DNA of 21,593 nucleotides from JALYUA01 sp038329555 (lineage in GTDB: Bacteria > Acidobacteriota > Thermoanaerobaculia > UBA5066 > Gp7-AA6): the NCBI GenBank assembly GCA_038329555.1, contig JBBQNC010000031.1:1-21593 (forward strand), written 5' to 3'. The notes beneath the pieces were generated by a model that saw nothing but the letters and a program-made list of their open reading frames with translations, was not told the origin of the DNA and ran no database searches. This document shows, one piece after another, positions 1-7,301 of the stretch. The translations under genes were made by a program, and so were the position numbers. The stretch's first letter is position 1, and each line of letters begins with the position of its first letter.

Positions 1-576
1 GGTCCTGCCGAGATCGCGTACCACGCGCAGGCGCTCCCCCTCTTTCCCCTCTTCGACCTCCTTCCGCCCGTGCTCATGCCCCGATCCTTCCTCGTCCCCC
101 TCGGTTCGCCGGAGCGCCGGGCGATGGAGGCCCTCGGCGTCGGGCGGGAGTCGCTGCTGCTTCCCCTCGCGGAGAGCGCCCCCGTCGAAGTCCCCGAGGC
201 CTCCGAGGTCGCGGCCCGGGCCGCGGAAGCCGAGCGCGGCCTCGCGGCGCTCGAGCCCGCCCTGGCGGCCCTGGACCCCACACTCGTCGGAGCGCTCGAA
301 AACACGCGCCGGAAAGTCGCGTATCAATTCGAGCAGCTGGGAGAAAAGATGAAGAAGGCGGCCGAGAAAAAGGATGATGTGGCCGCGAACCGAAGGCGGC
401 GGCTCGACACGATGCTTCTCCCGCACGGCGCCCCCGCCGAGCGCCTCTATCCGCCGCTCGTTCCTCTGCTCGCCTACGGCCCGAAGGCGCTCGACCAGGT
501 GCGTGAAGCCGCACGGGGCTCGACGGAGGGCGCCGTCGTGGCGGAGCTCGGGGAGGAGGGACCCGATGGCCGTTGA
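1..576 (+). CDS. bshC: Bacillithiol synthase BshC, C-terminal part (5' end outside window)
   Basis: The frame is open from base 1, so the gene begins upstream; 191 C-terminal residues are visible. BshC is taken to add cysteine to glucosaminyl-malate in the last step of bacillithiol synthesis in the cytoplasm. The visible part has the expected BshC tail: an opening GPAEIAY segment, an Ala/Glu-rich helical coiled-coil stretch in the middle (about residues 60-130 of the fragment), then a LLPHGAPAERLYPPLVPLL segment resembling the family's L-P-x-G-x-x-QER motif. The stop codon overlaps the start of bshB1 by 11 nt. The direct neighbours are the two other bacillithiol genes, which makes the call firm despite the truncation. 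Confidence 0.88.
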   Translation, partial: GPAEIAYHAQALPLFPLFDLLPPVLMPRSFLVPLGSPERRAMEALGVGRESLLLPLAESAPVEVPEASEVAARAAEAERGLAALEPALAALDPTLVGALENTRRKVAYQFEQLGEKMKKAAEKKDDVAANRRRRLDTMLLPHGAPAERLYPPLVPLLAYGPKALDQVREAARGSTEGAVVAELGEEGPDGR

Positions 577-1288
577 CCTTCTCGCGATCGCGGCGCACCC
601 CGACGACATCGAGCTCACGTGCGCGGGCACGCTCGCGATGTGGAAGCGCCGCGGGGGACGGTTCGGCGTCGTCGACATGACCGGCGGCGAGATGGGGACG
701 CGCGGCGACCCGGAGACGCGCAAGCGCGAGGCCGCCCGGGCCGCCGAGATTCTCGGCGCGGAGTTCCGCGAGACCCTCGACTTCGGCGACGGGGGACTGC
801 GCGGAACGCGCGAGAACGAGCTCGCGCTCATCGACGTCATCCGCCGGGAACGTCCCCGGCTGGTCCTGACGTCCTACCCGGAGGACCGCCACCCGGATCA
901 CCGCCGGGCCGGCGAGCTCGTCGGCGACGCCGCCTTCTACGCGGGGCTGCGGCGGATCGAGACCGCCCATCCGGCGCACCGGCCGCAGCAGACCATCTAT
1001 TTCTCCACGGCGTACGTGCACGCTCCCACGTTCGTGGTGGACATCACGCCGGTCATCGAGACGCGGCGGTCGGCCATCCGCGCCTTCGCGAGTCAGTTCC
1101 ACGACCCGGGCTCGAAGGCTCCGGAGACGATCCTCTCGCAGGCGTCGTTTCTCGAGACGATGGACGCCCGGGCGAGGCACTTCGGTTTTCTCATCGGTGT
1201 CGAGTTCGCCGAGGGCTTCGTGTCGAAGCGCCCGCCCCGCATCGACGATCCCGTCGCGGCGTTCGCCGGGTTCGAGCCCGGATTCTGA
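566..1288 (+). CDS. bshB1: Bacillithiol biosynthesis deacetylase BshB1
   Basis: A 240-residue PIG-L/LmbE-family zinc deacetylase. It removes the acetyl group from N-acetylglucosaminyl-malate, the second step of bacillithiol synthesis. The N-terminus carries the metal-binding AHPDD motif (about residues 10-14) followed by IELTCAGT; MTGGEMGTRG and the later RHPDHRRAG histidine motif are typical of BshB1 rather than other LmbE proteins. The ATG at 566 was chosen because it sits 5 nt after a strong GGGAGGAGGG ribosome site and gives the normal N-terminus and length; a longer frame runs upstream but lies inside bshC. It overlaps bshC by 11 nt and bshA starts 13 nt after its stop, so the three are almost certainly one operon. 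Confidence 0.93.
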   Translation: MAVDLLAIAAHPDDIELTCAGTLAMWKRRGGRFGVVDMTGGEMGTRGDPETRKREAARAAEILGAEFRETLDFGDGGLRGTRENELALIDVIRRERPRLVLTSYPEDRHPDHRRAGELVGDAAFYAGLRRIETAHPAHRPQQTIYFSTAYVHAPTFVVDITPVIETRRSAIRAFASQFHDPGSKAPETILSQASFLETMDARARHFGFLIGVEFAEGFVSKRPPRIDDPVAAFAGFEPGF

Positions 1289-1301
1289 AGCCGGTTTAAC
1301 G

Positions 1302-2432
1302 ATGAAGATCGGGATCACCTGCTACCCCACCGTCGGCGGCAGCGGCGTCGTCGCGACCGAGCTCGGGATCGCGCTCGCCGACGGAGGGGACGAGGTTCAC
1401 TTCGTCTCGTACGCGCTCCCGTCGCGGCTCGCGCTGCCGCGGCCGCGCGTCTTCTTCCACGAGGTCGTCGCCCCGACGTATCCGCTGTTCGTTTCTCCTC
1501 CCTACACGCTGGCGCTCGCGACGAAGATGGCGGAGGTGGCGACCCATTCGGGTCTCGACCTGCTGCACGTCCACTATGCCCTCCCCCACGCGATCTCCGG
1601 GATCCTCGCGCGCGATCTGCTTGCCGTCGAGAGGTTCCCGCTGAAGGTCGTCACGACGCTTCATGGAACCGACATCACCCTCGTCGGCCAGGACCGCTCC
1701 TATCTCCCGATCACCCGGTACGGCATCGAGCAGAGCGACGGCGTGACGGCCGTCTCGCGCTATCTCCGGGACGTGACGATCCGCGAGCTGGGAGTGCGCC
1801 GGAACGTCGAGGTGATCCCGAACTTCGTCGACGCTTCCCTGTACCGGCCCGACGGCGCGTCGGCGTTCGCGCGGAGCCTCGTCCGGGACGGCGAGGCCGT
1901 GCTCATGCACGTCTCGAATTTTCGCCCGGTGAAGCGGATCGCGGACGTGCTCGGCGTCTTCGACCGTGTCCGCCGCAGGATCCCGGCTCGACTGATTCTC
2001 GTGGGCGACGGCCCCGAACGCTCGCTCGCGGAGCGGATCGCCGCGCAGGGCGGCTTCGAGGCGCAGACGACGTTTCTGGGCAACGTCGCCGCGATCGAGA
2101 CCATCCTCCCGATCGCGAAGATCTTCCTGCTTCCTTCGGACGCGGAGTCGTTCGGGCTCGCCGCCCTCGAAGCCTTGGCGTGCGGTGTGCCCGTGATCGG
2201 GACCGACGCCGGAGGGCTCCCCGAAGTGGTCCAGACCGGGCGCAACGGGTTCCTGTTCCCCGTGGGAGAGGTCGACGGGATGGCGGACGCCGCCCTCGCG
2301 CTCCTCTCCGACCCCCCTCGCTGGAAGGCGTTCTCCGAAGCCGCCCGCCGCCGCGCCGTCGAGGACTTTCCGAGGGACGCGGTCGTCGCGCGCTACCGCG
2401 CGCTCTACGAAAGCGTCCTCGGCGGAATGTGA
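1302..2432 (+). CDS. bshA: N-acetyl-alpha-D-glucosaminyl L-malate synthase BshA
   Basis: A 376-residue GT4-family glycosyltransferase, the usual BshA length. It transfers GlcNAc from UDP-GlcNAc to L-malate, the first step of bacillithiol synthesis. The N-terminus MKIGITCYPTVGGSGVVATELG is characteristic of BshA. The first Rossmann domain contains HVHYALPHA and TTLHGTDITLVG; the second has SNFRPVKRI, LVGDGPE and the nucleotide-sugar site DAESFGLAALEALACG with its E-x7-E arrangement. The start at 1302 matches the family N-terminus; the open frame extends upstream into bshB1 but without homologous sequence. The last codons (ATG TGA) create a GTGA overlap with a degraded downstream reading frame. 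Confidence 0.95.
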   Translation: MKIGITCYPTVGGSGVVATELGIALADGGDEVHFVSYALPSRLALPRPRVFFHEVVAPTYPLFVSPPYTLALATKMAEVATHSGLDLLHVHYALPHAISGILARDLLAVERFPLKVVTTLHGTDITLVGQDRSYLPITRYGIEQSDGVTAVSRYLRDVTIRELGVRRNVEVIPNFVDASLYRPDGASAFARSLVRDGEAVLMHVSNFRPVKRIADVLGVFDRVRRRIPARLILVGDGPERSLAERIAAQGGFEAQTTFLGNVAAIETILPIAKIFLLPSDAESFGLAALEALACGVPVIGTDAGGLPEVVQTGRNGFLFPVGEVDGMADAALALLSDPPRWKAFSEAARRRAVEDFPRDAVVARYRALYESVLGGM

Positions 2433-2639
2433 CGCGCGGCGCTGCTCCCGGAGCGGGGGACGAGCGCGCCGTCCCGGCTGCCGAAGCCCGCTTCGACCTG
2501 CGCGTGCGCGCTTCCCGATTCCTCGCGATCGCGATTCCGTGCAGAGACCCGGCTCTTACGCTCGAAGCTCCTCGCCCTGCTCGCCGCAATCGGCGAGGCG
2601 CGGCTCGACTACGCGCTCGAGCCCGAAGCCGACGCCTGA
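2429..2639 (+). pseudogene. Possible frameshifted gene remnant (YigZ/IMPACT-like N-terminus)
   Basis: A GTG at 2429 overlaps the bshA stop as GTGA, the coupling style used elsewhere in this window. It opens a frame whose first ~40 residues include EARFDLRVRASRFLAIAIP, which resembles the N-terminal KxSRFxAxA motif of YigZ/IMPACT-family proteins (normally about 200 residues). Around base 2550 the protein-like character moves to another frame, which reads RSKLLALLAAIGEARLDYAL and stops at 2637-2639, inside the 3' end of the convergent deaminase gene. Total span is only about 70 codons, so it would need both a frameshift and a large deletion. The family match rests on a short motif and is tentative. 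Confidence 0.3.
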
Positions 2640-3625
2640 GGCTGCCAGGACGAGAGTGCCGCCGCGCCCGCGGCTCGCTCCTCGGGGCTCAGCCCGAAGG
2701 CGCCGCGCCACGAACGGGCTGCCGTCTCGCGGAGCGCCTGGTCGTCCAGGCCGAACGCGGCCGCCGCCGCGGCGTACTCCCCCGCGGTGGTCGTCGAGAA
2801 GAGCAGCGGATCGTCCGCCGAGATCGCGACCGCGACACCCGCGTCCACGAGGCGTTGGAAGGGGTGCTCCCCGAATCCCGGGACGGCGCCCGTGCGCACG
2901 TTTCCCGTCGGCGCGACGAACAGAGGGACGATCTCGTCCGCGAGTCGCTCGAGAAGCGCGGCGTCGGACGCGGCGGCGATGCCGTGATCGATGCGGTCCG
3001 GCCGCAGGGAGTCGAGAGCGTCTCGGACCGATTCGGGACCGAGCCACTCCCCCGCGTGCACCGACGTCTTCAGCCCGAGCGAGCGGGCGCGCGCGTACGG
3101 CCCGGCGAAGGCGGAGGCCGGATGCGACAATTCGTCTCCGCCCATGCCGAACCCGACGACACGGGGAAGCGGATGGCGCTCGTGGACGTCCAGGACCCGC
3201 TCGGCGGCCTCCGGGCCCCAGTGGCGCACGGTATCGAGGAGGATGCGGCAGTCGGCCACCTCCGGCGACCGAGCGCCCTCGGCGAATCCCGCGTCGACGG
3301 CCGCCAGGCACGCGCCGGCATCGAGGCCGATCCGGCTGCAGATCTCGGGCGACACGTAGATCTCCGCGTAACCGACGCCGTCCGCCGCCAGGGATCGGGC
3401 GAGTCGGGACGCCGCGTACCGGTAGTCCTCGGGCGTCCGGAAGAGACGGCAGATCTCCGCGAACAGGTCGAGAAAGCCGCCCGAGTTCCTCACGGCGTCC
3501 CGCGAGGCGGTGAACGCCTCCGGCTGCGCGAACGGATGGCCCGCCCGCAGGGCCATCGCCTGCACGACGTCGAGCGGAAGAGACCCTTCGAAATGGAGGT
3601 GACAGTCGGCGAGGAGAGCGGGCAC
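2609..3625 (-). CDS. Adenosine deaminase family protein
   Basis: A 338-residue metal-dependent hydrolase of the adenosine/AMP deaminase family, expected to deaminate adenosine or a related 6-aminopurine nucleoside in the cytoplasm. Family motifs in order: the metal ligands DCHLHFEGSL near the N-terminus, GYAEIYVSPE, GFGMGGDE, the catalytic SVHAGEW (His and Glu), DRIDHGIA, PTGNVRTGAV and the metal-binding SADDPLLFSTT. The GTG at 3625 gives the usual family start just before the H-x-H motif; the open frame runs further upstream but only as low-quality Arg/Pro-rich sequence. It is convergent with bshA and divergent from the gene at 3694. Homologues include aminodeoxyfutalosine deaminase of menaquinone synthesis, so exact substrate and a gene symbol are left open. 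Confidence 0.85.
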   Translation of the reverse strand: MPALLADCHLHFEGSLPLDVVQAMALRAGHPFAQPEAFTASRDAVRNSGGFLDLFAEICRLFRTPEDYRYAASRLARSLAADGVGYAEIYVSPEICSRIGLDAGACLAAVDAGFAEGARSPEVADCRILLDTVRHWGPEAAERVLDVHERHPLPRVVGFGMGGDELSHPASAFAGPYARARSLGLKTSVHAGEWLGPESVRDALDSLRPDRIDHGIAAASDAALLERLADEIVPLFVAPTGNVRTGAVPGFGEHPFQRLVDAGVAVAISADDPLLFSTTTAGEYAAAAAAFGLDDQALRETAARSWRGAFGLSPEERAAGAAALSSWQPQASASGSSA

Positions 3626-3693
3626 GGTAAGGTTTGGGTTCCTCGTTCTGATTCCGGGAGTACTGATAACCGATTTCGCGGAAGGAATCCACC

Positions 3694-4086
3694 TTGCGGC
3701 TGGCGCGGCTGTTCGCCTTCTTCCTCGACCTTCTCGTCTGCGCCGTCTGCGCGGACGCGGCGGGGCTCGCCGCCACCGGGCTCGTCTGGTGGTGGCTGCC
3801 GGCCGCGAGGCCGGCCATTCCCGCCGTCTGGGCGGTGGCGGGAGCGGCCGCCGTTGCCGCGTTCCTGATCCGCGACGCCCGGGGAGGCCGGGCGCGGCGG
3901 TGGCTCGGCCTCGAAGCGGTCGGTGCGGGCGGACGTCCCCCCGGCCGGCGGGCCTCGGCCCGCCGGTCCCTGCCCCGTCTCGTTCCGGGCTGGAACCTGA
4001 TCGAGGCGTGGCCCGTTCTACGGGACGGGGATGCCACGCGCGCCGCGGACCGCCGGCTCGGCATCGAGATCCGACACTCGGAGTGA
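3694..4086 (+). CDS. Small RDD-like membrane protein
   Basis: A 130-residue protein starting with TTG at 3694, preceded by a GAAGGA ribosome site at 3681-3686. Two hydrophobic segments (about residues 5-35 and 40-60) are followed by a basic C-terminal half. The order resembles the RDD family: R-x-x-x-FFLD in the first helix, then an R-x-x-GGRARRWLGLEAVGAGG segment similar to the G-R-S-P-G-K-x-x-x-G-L-x-V motif, and a closing D-R-R-L-G-I-E-I. RDD proteins are small inner-membrane proteins, some linked to ion exchange, most uncharacterised. This one is short for the family. It diverges from the deaminase gene across 68 bp. Confidence 0.6.
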   Translation: MRLARLFAFFLDLLVCAVCADAAGLAATGLVWWWLPAARPAIPAVWAVAGAAAVAAFLIRDARGGRARRWLGLEAVGAGGRPPGRRASARRSLPRLVPGWNLIEAWPVLRDGDATRAADRRLGIEIRHSE

Positions 4087-4146
4087 CGGGACGGGGACCC
4101 CGGATGCGGCGCGGCGACCGTGCCACCCTTCGAGAACCTTTCCGCC

Positions 4147-4152
4147 TATGAT
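4147..4152 (+). promoter_or_regulatory. Possible -10 element for the DUF4097-type gene
   Basis: TATGAT differs from TATAAT at one position and lies 24 nt before the chosen ATG at 4177, but only 6 nt before an in-frame ATG at 4159. No convincing -35 is visible 16-18 nt upstream. Confidence 0.3.
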
Positions 4153-4176
4153 CCGTTAATGGAATCGGAGAACCTG

Positions 4177-4938
4177 ATGCGGAAAACCCTGTTGGCAGTC
4201 TGCCTCCTCGTCGCGACCAGCGCTCCCCTCACGGCTGGCCAGGAGGAGGTTTTCGAGAAAAGCTATTCGATGGAAGGGATTGCGCGAATTTCCGTCGAGA
4301 ACGTGAACGGACGCGTGGACGCCTTCGCGTGGGACAAGCCCTATTTCAAGGTCCGGGCCGTCAAGACGGCGACCGGGGGACGGTCGGACGAGACCCTGCG
4401 GCAGACGGAGATCCGGGTCCGCAGGGCGGGCGACGAGCTGCGGGTCGAGACGATCAACCCGAACCGCCACAAGCTCTTCGGGTTCCTGGATTTCGGCGGC
4501 AACCACGCGCGGGTCGACTACGAGGTCTACCTGCCGGGAACCGCCGAAGTGCGCCTGCAGACCTGCAACGGCCAGGTTCACGCGAGCGGCCTCGGGGCCG
4601 CCGTCTCCGCCGACGCCGTCAACGGCAACATCGAGGTCAAGGACGTCGTCGGCCCGGTCAAGGCGACCACCGTGAACGGCTCGCTTCGGATCGCCTTCCG
4701 GGGACCGCTCCGCAAGACGCAGCTCGAGACCGTCAACGGCTCCGTCGAGGTCGCGTTCGACCGCTCCTCCTCGATCCGGTACGACCTCGAGACGGTCAAC
4801 GGGCGGATCGAGGGAGACATCGAGCTGGCGGTCGAAGGACGGCACGGCCCCAAGGAGGCGCGGGGCTCGTACAACGGCGGAACCGAAACCCTGCGGTGCG
4901 AGACGGTCAACGGGTCGATCCGGCTGAAGACCAACTAG
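4177..4938 (+). CDS. Secreted DUF4097-type NG-repeat beta-strand protein
   Basis: A 253-residue exported protein. A signal peptide covers about residues 1-21 (basic start, hydrophobic core, cleavage near TAG/Q). The mature part carries seven Asn-Gly turns in the context V/C-N-G-x-[VIL] at N44, N131, N149, N167, N187, N208 and N245; from N131 to N208 the spacing is 18-21 residues, as in a right-handed beta-solenoid. This matches the DUF4097 or putative adhesin family, often encoded near regulators or envelope genes and of unknown biochemical role. The ATG at 4177 has GGAG at 4167-4170; an in-frame ATG at 4159 would add six residues and could be a leaderless start. A small membrane protein gene follows 58 nt downstream. 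Confidence 0.8.
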   Translation: MRKTLLAVCLLVATSAPLTAGQEEVFEKSYSMEGIARISVENVNGRVDAFAWDKPYFKVRAVKTATGGRSDETLRQTEIRVRRAGDELRVETINPNRHKLFGFLDFGGNHARVDYEVYLPGTAEVRLQTCNGQVHASGLGAAVSADAVNGNIEVKDVVGPVKATTVNGSLRIAFRGPLRKTQLETVNGSVEVAFDRSSSIRYDLETVNGRIEGDIELAVEGRHGPKEARGSYNGGTETLRCETVNGSIRLKTN

Positions 4939-4996
4939 CAGGCTCCCGACCCGCGGTCCCGGACCCGGCCATCCCCTTCCCTGATAGCTTCTGCGA

Positions 4997-5326
4997 ATGG
5001 CGGACAAGCCCTCGCGGCCCTCCTGGCAGCTGGTGATCTGCTACCTCCCCCTCCTCGGCGTCTTTCCGCTCGTCTTGGGGAAGGCGTCCCGCGAGGTGCG
5101 GTGGCACGCCCGCAACGGGCTGCTGCTCTTCGGCGCGATCGTCGCCGTCGGAATCCTCGCGACGCTTCCGGGCCTCTTCTTCCCGTCGTTCACGTGCATT
5201 TACGGCTTCGTCATGTTCTTTGCGGGAGTCGTCTACGTGATCGTGGTCATCCTCGCGATCGTGAAGGCGCTCCAGGGGGAGCGCCTCATCGTTCCCGGAC
5301 TCTCGAGGTATGCCGACCGCGGGTGA
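4997..5326 (+). CDS. Small DUF4870-like membrane protein
   Basis: A 109-residue protein with three hydrophobic segments (about residues 12-27, 42-62 and 66-92) and a polar charged loop containing KASREVRWHARNGLLLF. That loop, with its R-x-H-A-x-N/Q-G motif, is typical of the small DUF4870-type membrane proteins; no function is established for them. No Shine-Dalgarno sequence precedes the ATG; a TAGCTT hexamer lies 6 nt upstream, so the message may be nearly leaderless. The 3' end overlaps the yidD start by 17 nt, suggesting co-transcription and translational coupling. Confidence 0.75.
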   Translation: MADKPSRPSWQLVICYLPLLGVFPLVLGKASREVRWHARNGLLLFGAIVAVGILATLPGLFFPSFTCIYGFVMFFAGVVYVIVVILAIVKALQGERLIVPGLSRYADRG

Positions 5327-5666
5327 CGCGGCGCGGCCCGGGACGGCCGGCGCTCGACGCCGCAGCCTTGCTCCGGTCGTTCTCTCCGCGCTGATCGGGC
5401 TCGCCGCGGGGGACGCGATGCGCCCGCCCGACGAGCAGGCCGGCACGCGTCTCGCGATCGGCGCGATCGACGGATACCGCGCGACCGTCTCGCGCCTCTT
5501 CTCTCGCTCGACCCTGCTGCGCTGCCGCTACGTCCCCACCTGCTCCGCGTACGGCCGCGAGGCGATCGAACGCTTCGGCTGGCCGAAGGGAAGCGCCCTC
5601 ACCCTCTCCCGGATCGCCCGGTGCAACCCGTGGTCCGGGGGCGGCGTGGACCCGGTCCCCCGCTGA
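5310..5666 (+). CDS. yidD: Membrane protein insertion efficiency factor YidD
   Basis: A 118-residue protein. The last ~70 residues are the YidD signature: IDGYRATVSRLF, then CRYVPTCSAYGREAIERFG, WPKGSALTLSRIARCNPW and GGVDPVP, including the family cysteines. YidD is a small membrane-associated protein thought to help the YidC/Sec machinery insert inner-membrane proteins. The N-terminal ~35 residues contain a hydrophobic stretch (residues 19-36) that may be a membrane anchor, longer than in the E. coli protein. The start at 5310 overlaps the preceding gene; ATG at 5418 is an alternative giving a shorter protein. yidD usually sits beside rnpA and yidC; neither is visible here. Confidence 0.88.
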   Translation: MPTAGDAARPGTAGARRRSLAPVVLSALIGLAAGDAMRPPDEQAGTRLAIGAIDGYRATVSRLFSRSTLLRCRYVPTCSAYGREAIERFGWPKGSALTLSRIARCNPWSGGGVDPVPR

Positions 5667-5669
5667 TCC

Positions 5670-5693
5670 CCCGCCGCCGTCGGCGCCGGCGGG
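5670..5693. terminator. Possible hairpin terminator between convergent genes
   Basis: Inverted repeat CCCGCCG / CGGCGGG (7 bp, 10-nt loop) in the 52-bp gap between the yidD stop and the stop of the convergent secreted-protein gene. No T-run follows on either strand, so it would be a non-canonical terminator or a chance GC-rich dyad. Confidence 0.3.
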
Positions 5694-5718
5694 CTGTCGA
5701 AGACGTGGCCCGCGGCGC

Positions 5719-6909
5719 CTACGGGCAGGTCGCGAAAGCCCCGGTGTCCTGGATGGGCTGGAACGGGGTGTTGATCGGGTTCGTGTAGACCTTGACCGTG
5801 CCGTTCGACATGTCGGTGACGGTCAGCGTGACCTTCACGTTGGTCAGTCCGCCGGCAAAGACCCAGTAGCGCTGGTTGAATCCGCATCCGTTCAGGACCT
5901 TCACGACCATCTCCACGTTGTCCGAGCTGAAGAACCAGAACTGTCCCGTGTCCGCCGTGCCGGGAATCGCGGTCCCGGTCCCGCTGCCCGTCGCGGTCTC
6001 CCAGGCCGCGGTCACTCGGAAGCGGCCGCCGTTCAGGCAGAGGCTGTTTACGTCCGGGGTGCAGGGACCCGACCCCAGGAAACCCGCGCTCTGGCGCTGA
6101 CCCAGGATCACGTTGCCGTCGTTCGTGCGCAGGTCCGTCACGGTCGCTGCCGCCAGGGCGCCTCCCGCCGGGATCGCCGTCCCCTCGCGCACCGCGACGG
6201 TCAGGCGCAGTCCGTCGTCGAGCGGCATCGCGAAGAACGGGTTGCCCGCGTGCAACGACGACTTCGGCGCGATCGTGTAGGAGGTCGTAGCGAGGACCGC
6301 GTTGCTCGGAGACTGAATGACCTTCACCTCGACCGGCAAGGCCACGGTCGACGTGTTCGCGAGGTCGAGCTGCGTCTGGAAGTTCGGATCGCCAGAATGA
6401 AGCCCGAAGAGCTGGAGAACGTTGACGGCATCCGTCGCCGAAGCGCGGGCGCCGATCGATTCCGTCGCCGGCGTGCCCACATAGAAGCCCCCCGCGGTCC
6501 CCGCAACGCTCGACAGGAACTTGTGCGCGCTCGCCATGACGGGAAGCGTCGAGCTCCACTCGATCGCGCCGAAAACGCCGTCTCCCACCGGAAGCGTCGA
6601 GAGGGTGACGTCGGCGAGAAGCCTCGTCTCGCGGGGAAAGAGGACGATGGGCGCCGAGGTGACCGCCGGAGCCGCCGGCAGTCCGCTGCCTGCGGCGGGG
6701 CGAAAGACCAGGGTCACCGTCGCGTTCGACGTCGAGTCCGGGTTGAAGAGCCAGAGGTCCGTCCGGATCTGGGCATTTCCGGGAACCGCCTGCCGGCCGG
6801 CGATCGGCAGCCATCCGTTCGTCGAGGCCGGCGAGTACGCCGCGAGCACCTCGCGCGCGCCCGCGAGACACAAGAGCGCCAGGGCGAAGGCCAGACGGCG
6901 ACAGAACAT
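5719..6909 (-). CDS. Secreted beta-sandwich protein with a conserved C-terminal module
   Basis: A 396-residue exported protein of unknown function. Residues 1-23 form a signal peptide with cleavage near VLA/A. The mature part contains two related Ser/Thr-rich beta-rich segments (about 30-145 and 150-265), each with a W/Q-x-T-x-L-x-L-x-N-x-x-S/T pattern such as TDLWLFNPDSTSNATVTLVF and TQLDLANTSTVALPVEVKV. A C-terminal module (about 285-396) starts at LCLNGGRF, contains TGQFWFFSSDNVEMVVKVL, RYWVFAGGL and TLTVTD, and ends DTGAFATCP. Four of its neighbourhood cysteines could form two disulfides. The ATG at 6909 follows an AGGAGG ribosome site by 5 nt. The same module recurs in the partial gene at 20969. 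It may be a cell-surface or extracellular protein; no catalytic motif is seen. Confidence 0.82.
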   Translation of the reverse strand: MFCRRLAFALALLCLAGAREVLAAYSPASTNGWLPIAGRQAVPGNAQIRTDLWLFNPDSTSNATVTLVFRPAAGSGLPAAPAVTSAPIVLFPRETRLLADVTLSTLPVGDGVFGAIEWSSTLPVMASAHKFLSSVAGTAGGFYVGTPATESIGARASATDAVNVLQLFGLHSGDPNFQTQLDLANTSTVALPVEVKVIQSPSNAVLATTSYTIAPKSSLHAGNPFFAMPLDDGLRLTVAVREGTAIPAGGALAAATVTDLRTNDGNVILGQRQSAGFLGSGPCTPDVNSLCLNGGRFRVTAAWETATGSGTGTAIPGTADTGQFWFFSSDNVEMVVKVLNGCGFNQRYWVFAGGLTNVKVTLTVTDMSNGTVKVYTNPINTPFQPIQDTGAFATCP

Positions 6910-7033
6910 GGAGACCTCCTCGTGCAAGAACGGACGCCCCCCGTGGCGAAAAGGTTTACCGCGGAATCACAGGCTCCTCGCTGCGGAAAGCACCAGGGGG
7001 ATCGAGGGATCGGGCCATGTGTCGGCGATCGAT

Positions 7034-7089
7034 CATCGGGCCATCGGGTCATCGGGTCATCGGGCCATCGGGTCATCGGGCCATCTGGG
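7034..7089. repeat. Tandem array of seven 8-bp units
   Basis: Seven head-to-tail copies of CATCGGG followed by C or T. The first six differ only at the last base (C,T,T,C,T,C); the seventh is CATCTGGG. The unit is not a multiple of three and no coding sequence crosses it. A 4-bp GATC precedes the array. Confidence 0.95.
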
Positions 7090-7201
7090 AATGCGGCGCG
7101 CGATGGGCCTCGTCCCCGAGAGGGAGACGAGAAATGTGGGGTCAGCCGCGCATTTCGACCTTTACCGTTCCAAGAGTGAGAGGATTCTCCTCACCCCAGC
7201 C

Positions 7202-7219
7202 CTCTCCCAGCCGGGAGAG
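7202..7219. repeat. Hairpin CTCTCCC-AGCC-GGGAGAG
   Basis: A perfect 7-bp stem with a 4-nt loop. The context, CTCACCCCAGC before and AGAAATAATTT after, resembles dispersed intergenic palindromic repeats of other bacterial genomes; a Rho-independent terminator on the plus strand is possible, because an A/T-rich stretch (AAATAATTT) follows, but no plus-strand gene precedes it. Confidence 0.6.
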
Positions 7220-7251
7220 AGAAATAATTTCCGGCAACTCGTCCATCAGAT

Positions 7252-7301
7252 CGCCGCGTGAGAAGTCTCCCGACCGAAGGGAGGGAGAGGCTCACGCGGC
7301 G
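7252..7301. repeat. Long inverted repeat (11-bp perfect arms)
   Basis: CGCCGCGTGAG at 7252-7262 pairs perfectly with CTCACGCGGCG at 7291-7301. Inside, CTCCC (7267-7271) can pair with GGGAG (7279-7283 or 7283-7287), extending the structure. It lies 46 nt downstream of the 3' end of tRNA-Leu on the minus strand, where it could act in termination or 3' processing, though no T-run follows. Together with the hairpin at 7202-7219 it may belong to one dispersed repeat element. Confidence 0.7.

Noticed and set aside
2180..4126. Several long open frames on both strands over the deaminase region
   Set aside because: They are Arg/Pro/Ala-rich shadows typical of GC-rich DNA; only the minus-strand frame ending at 2609 shows conserved motifs, and only from 3625 downward.
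7034..7089. CRISPR-like array
   Set aside because: Units are 8 bp, directly adjacent, without spacers; a simple tandem repeat.
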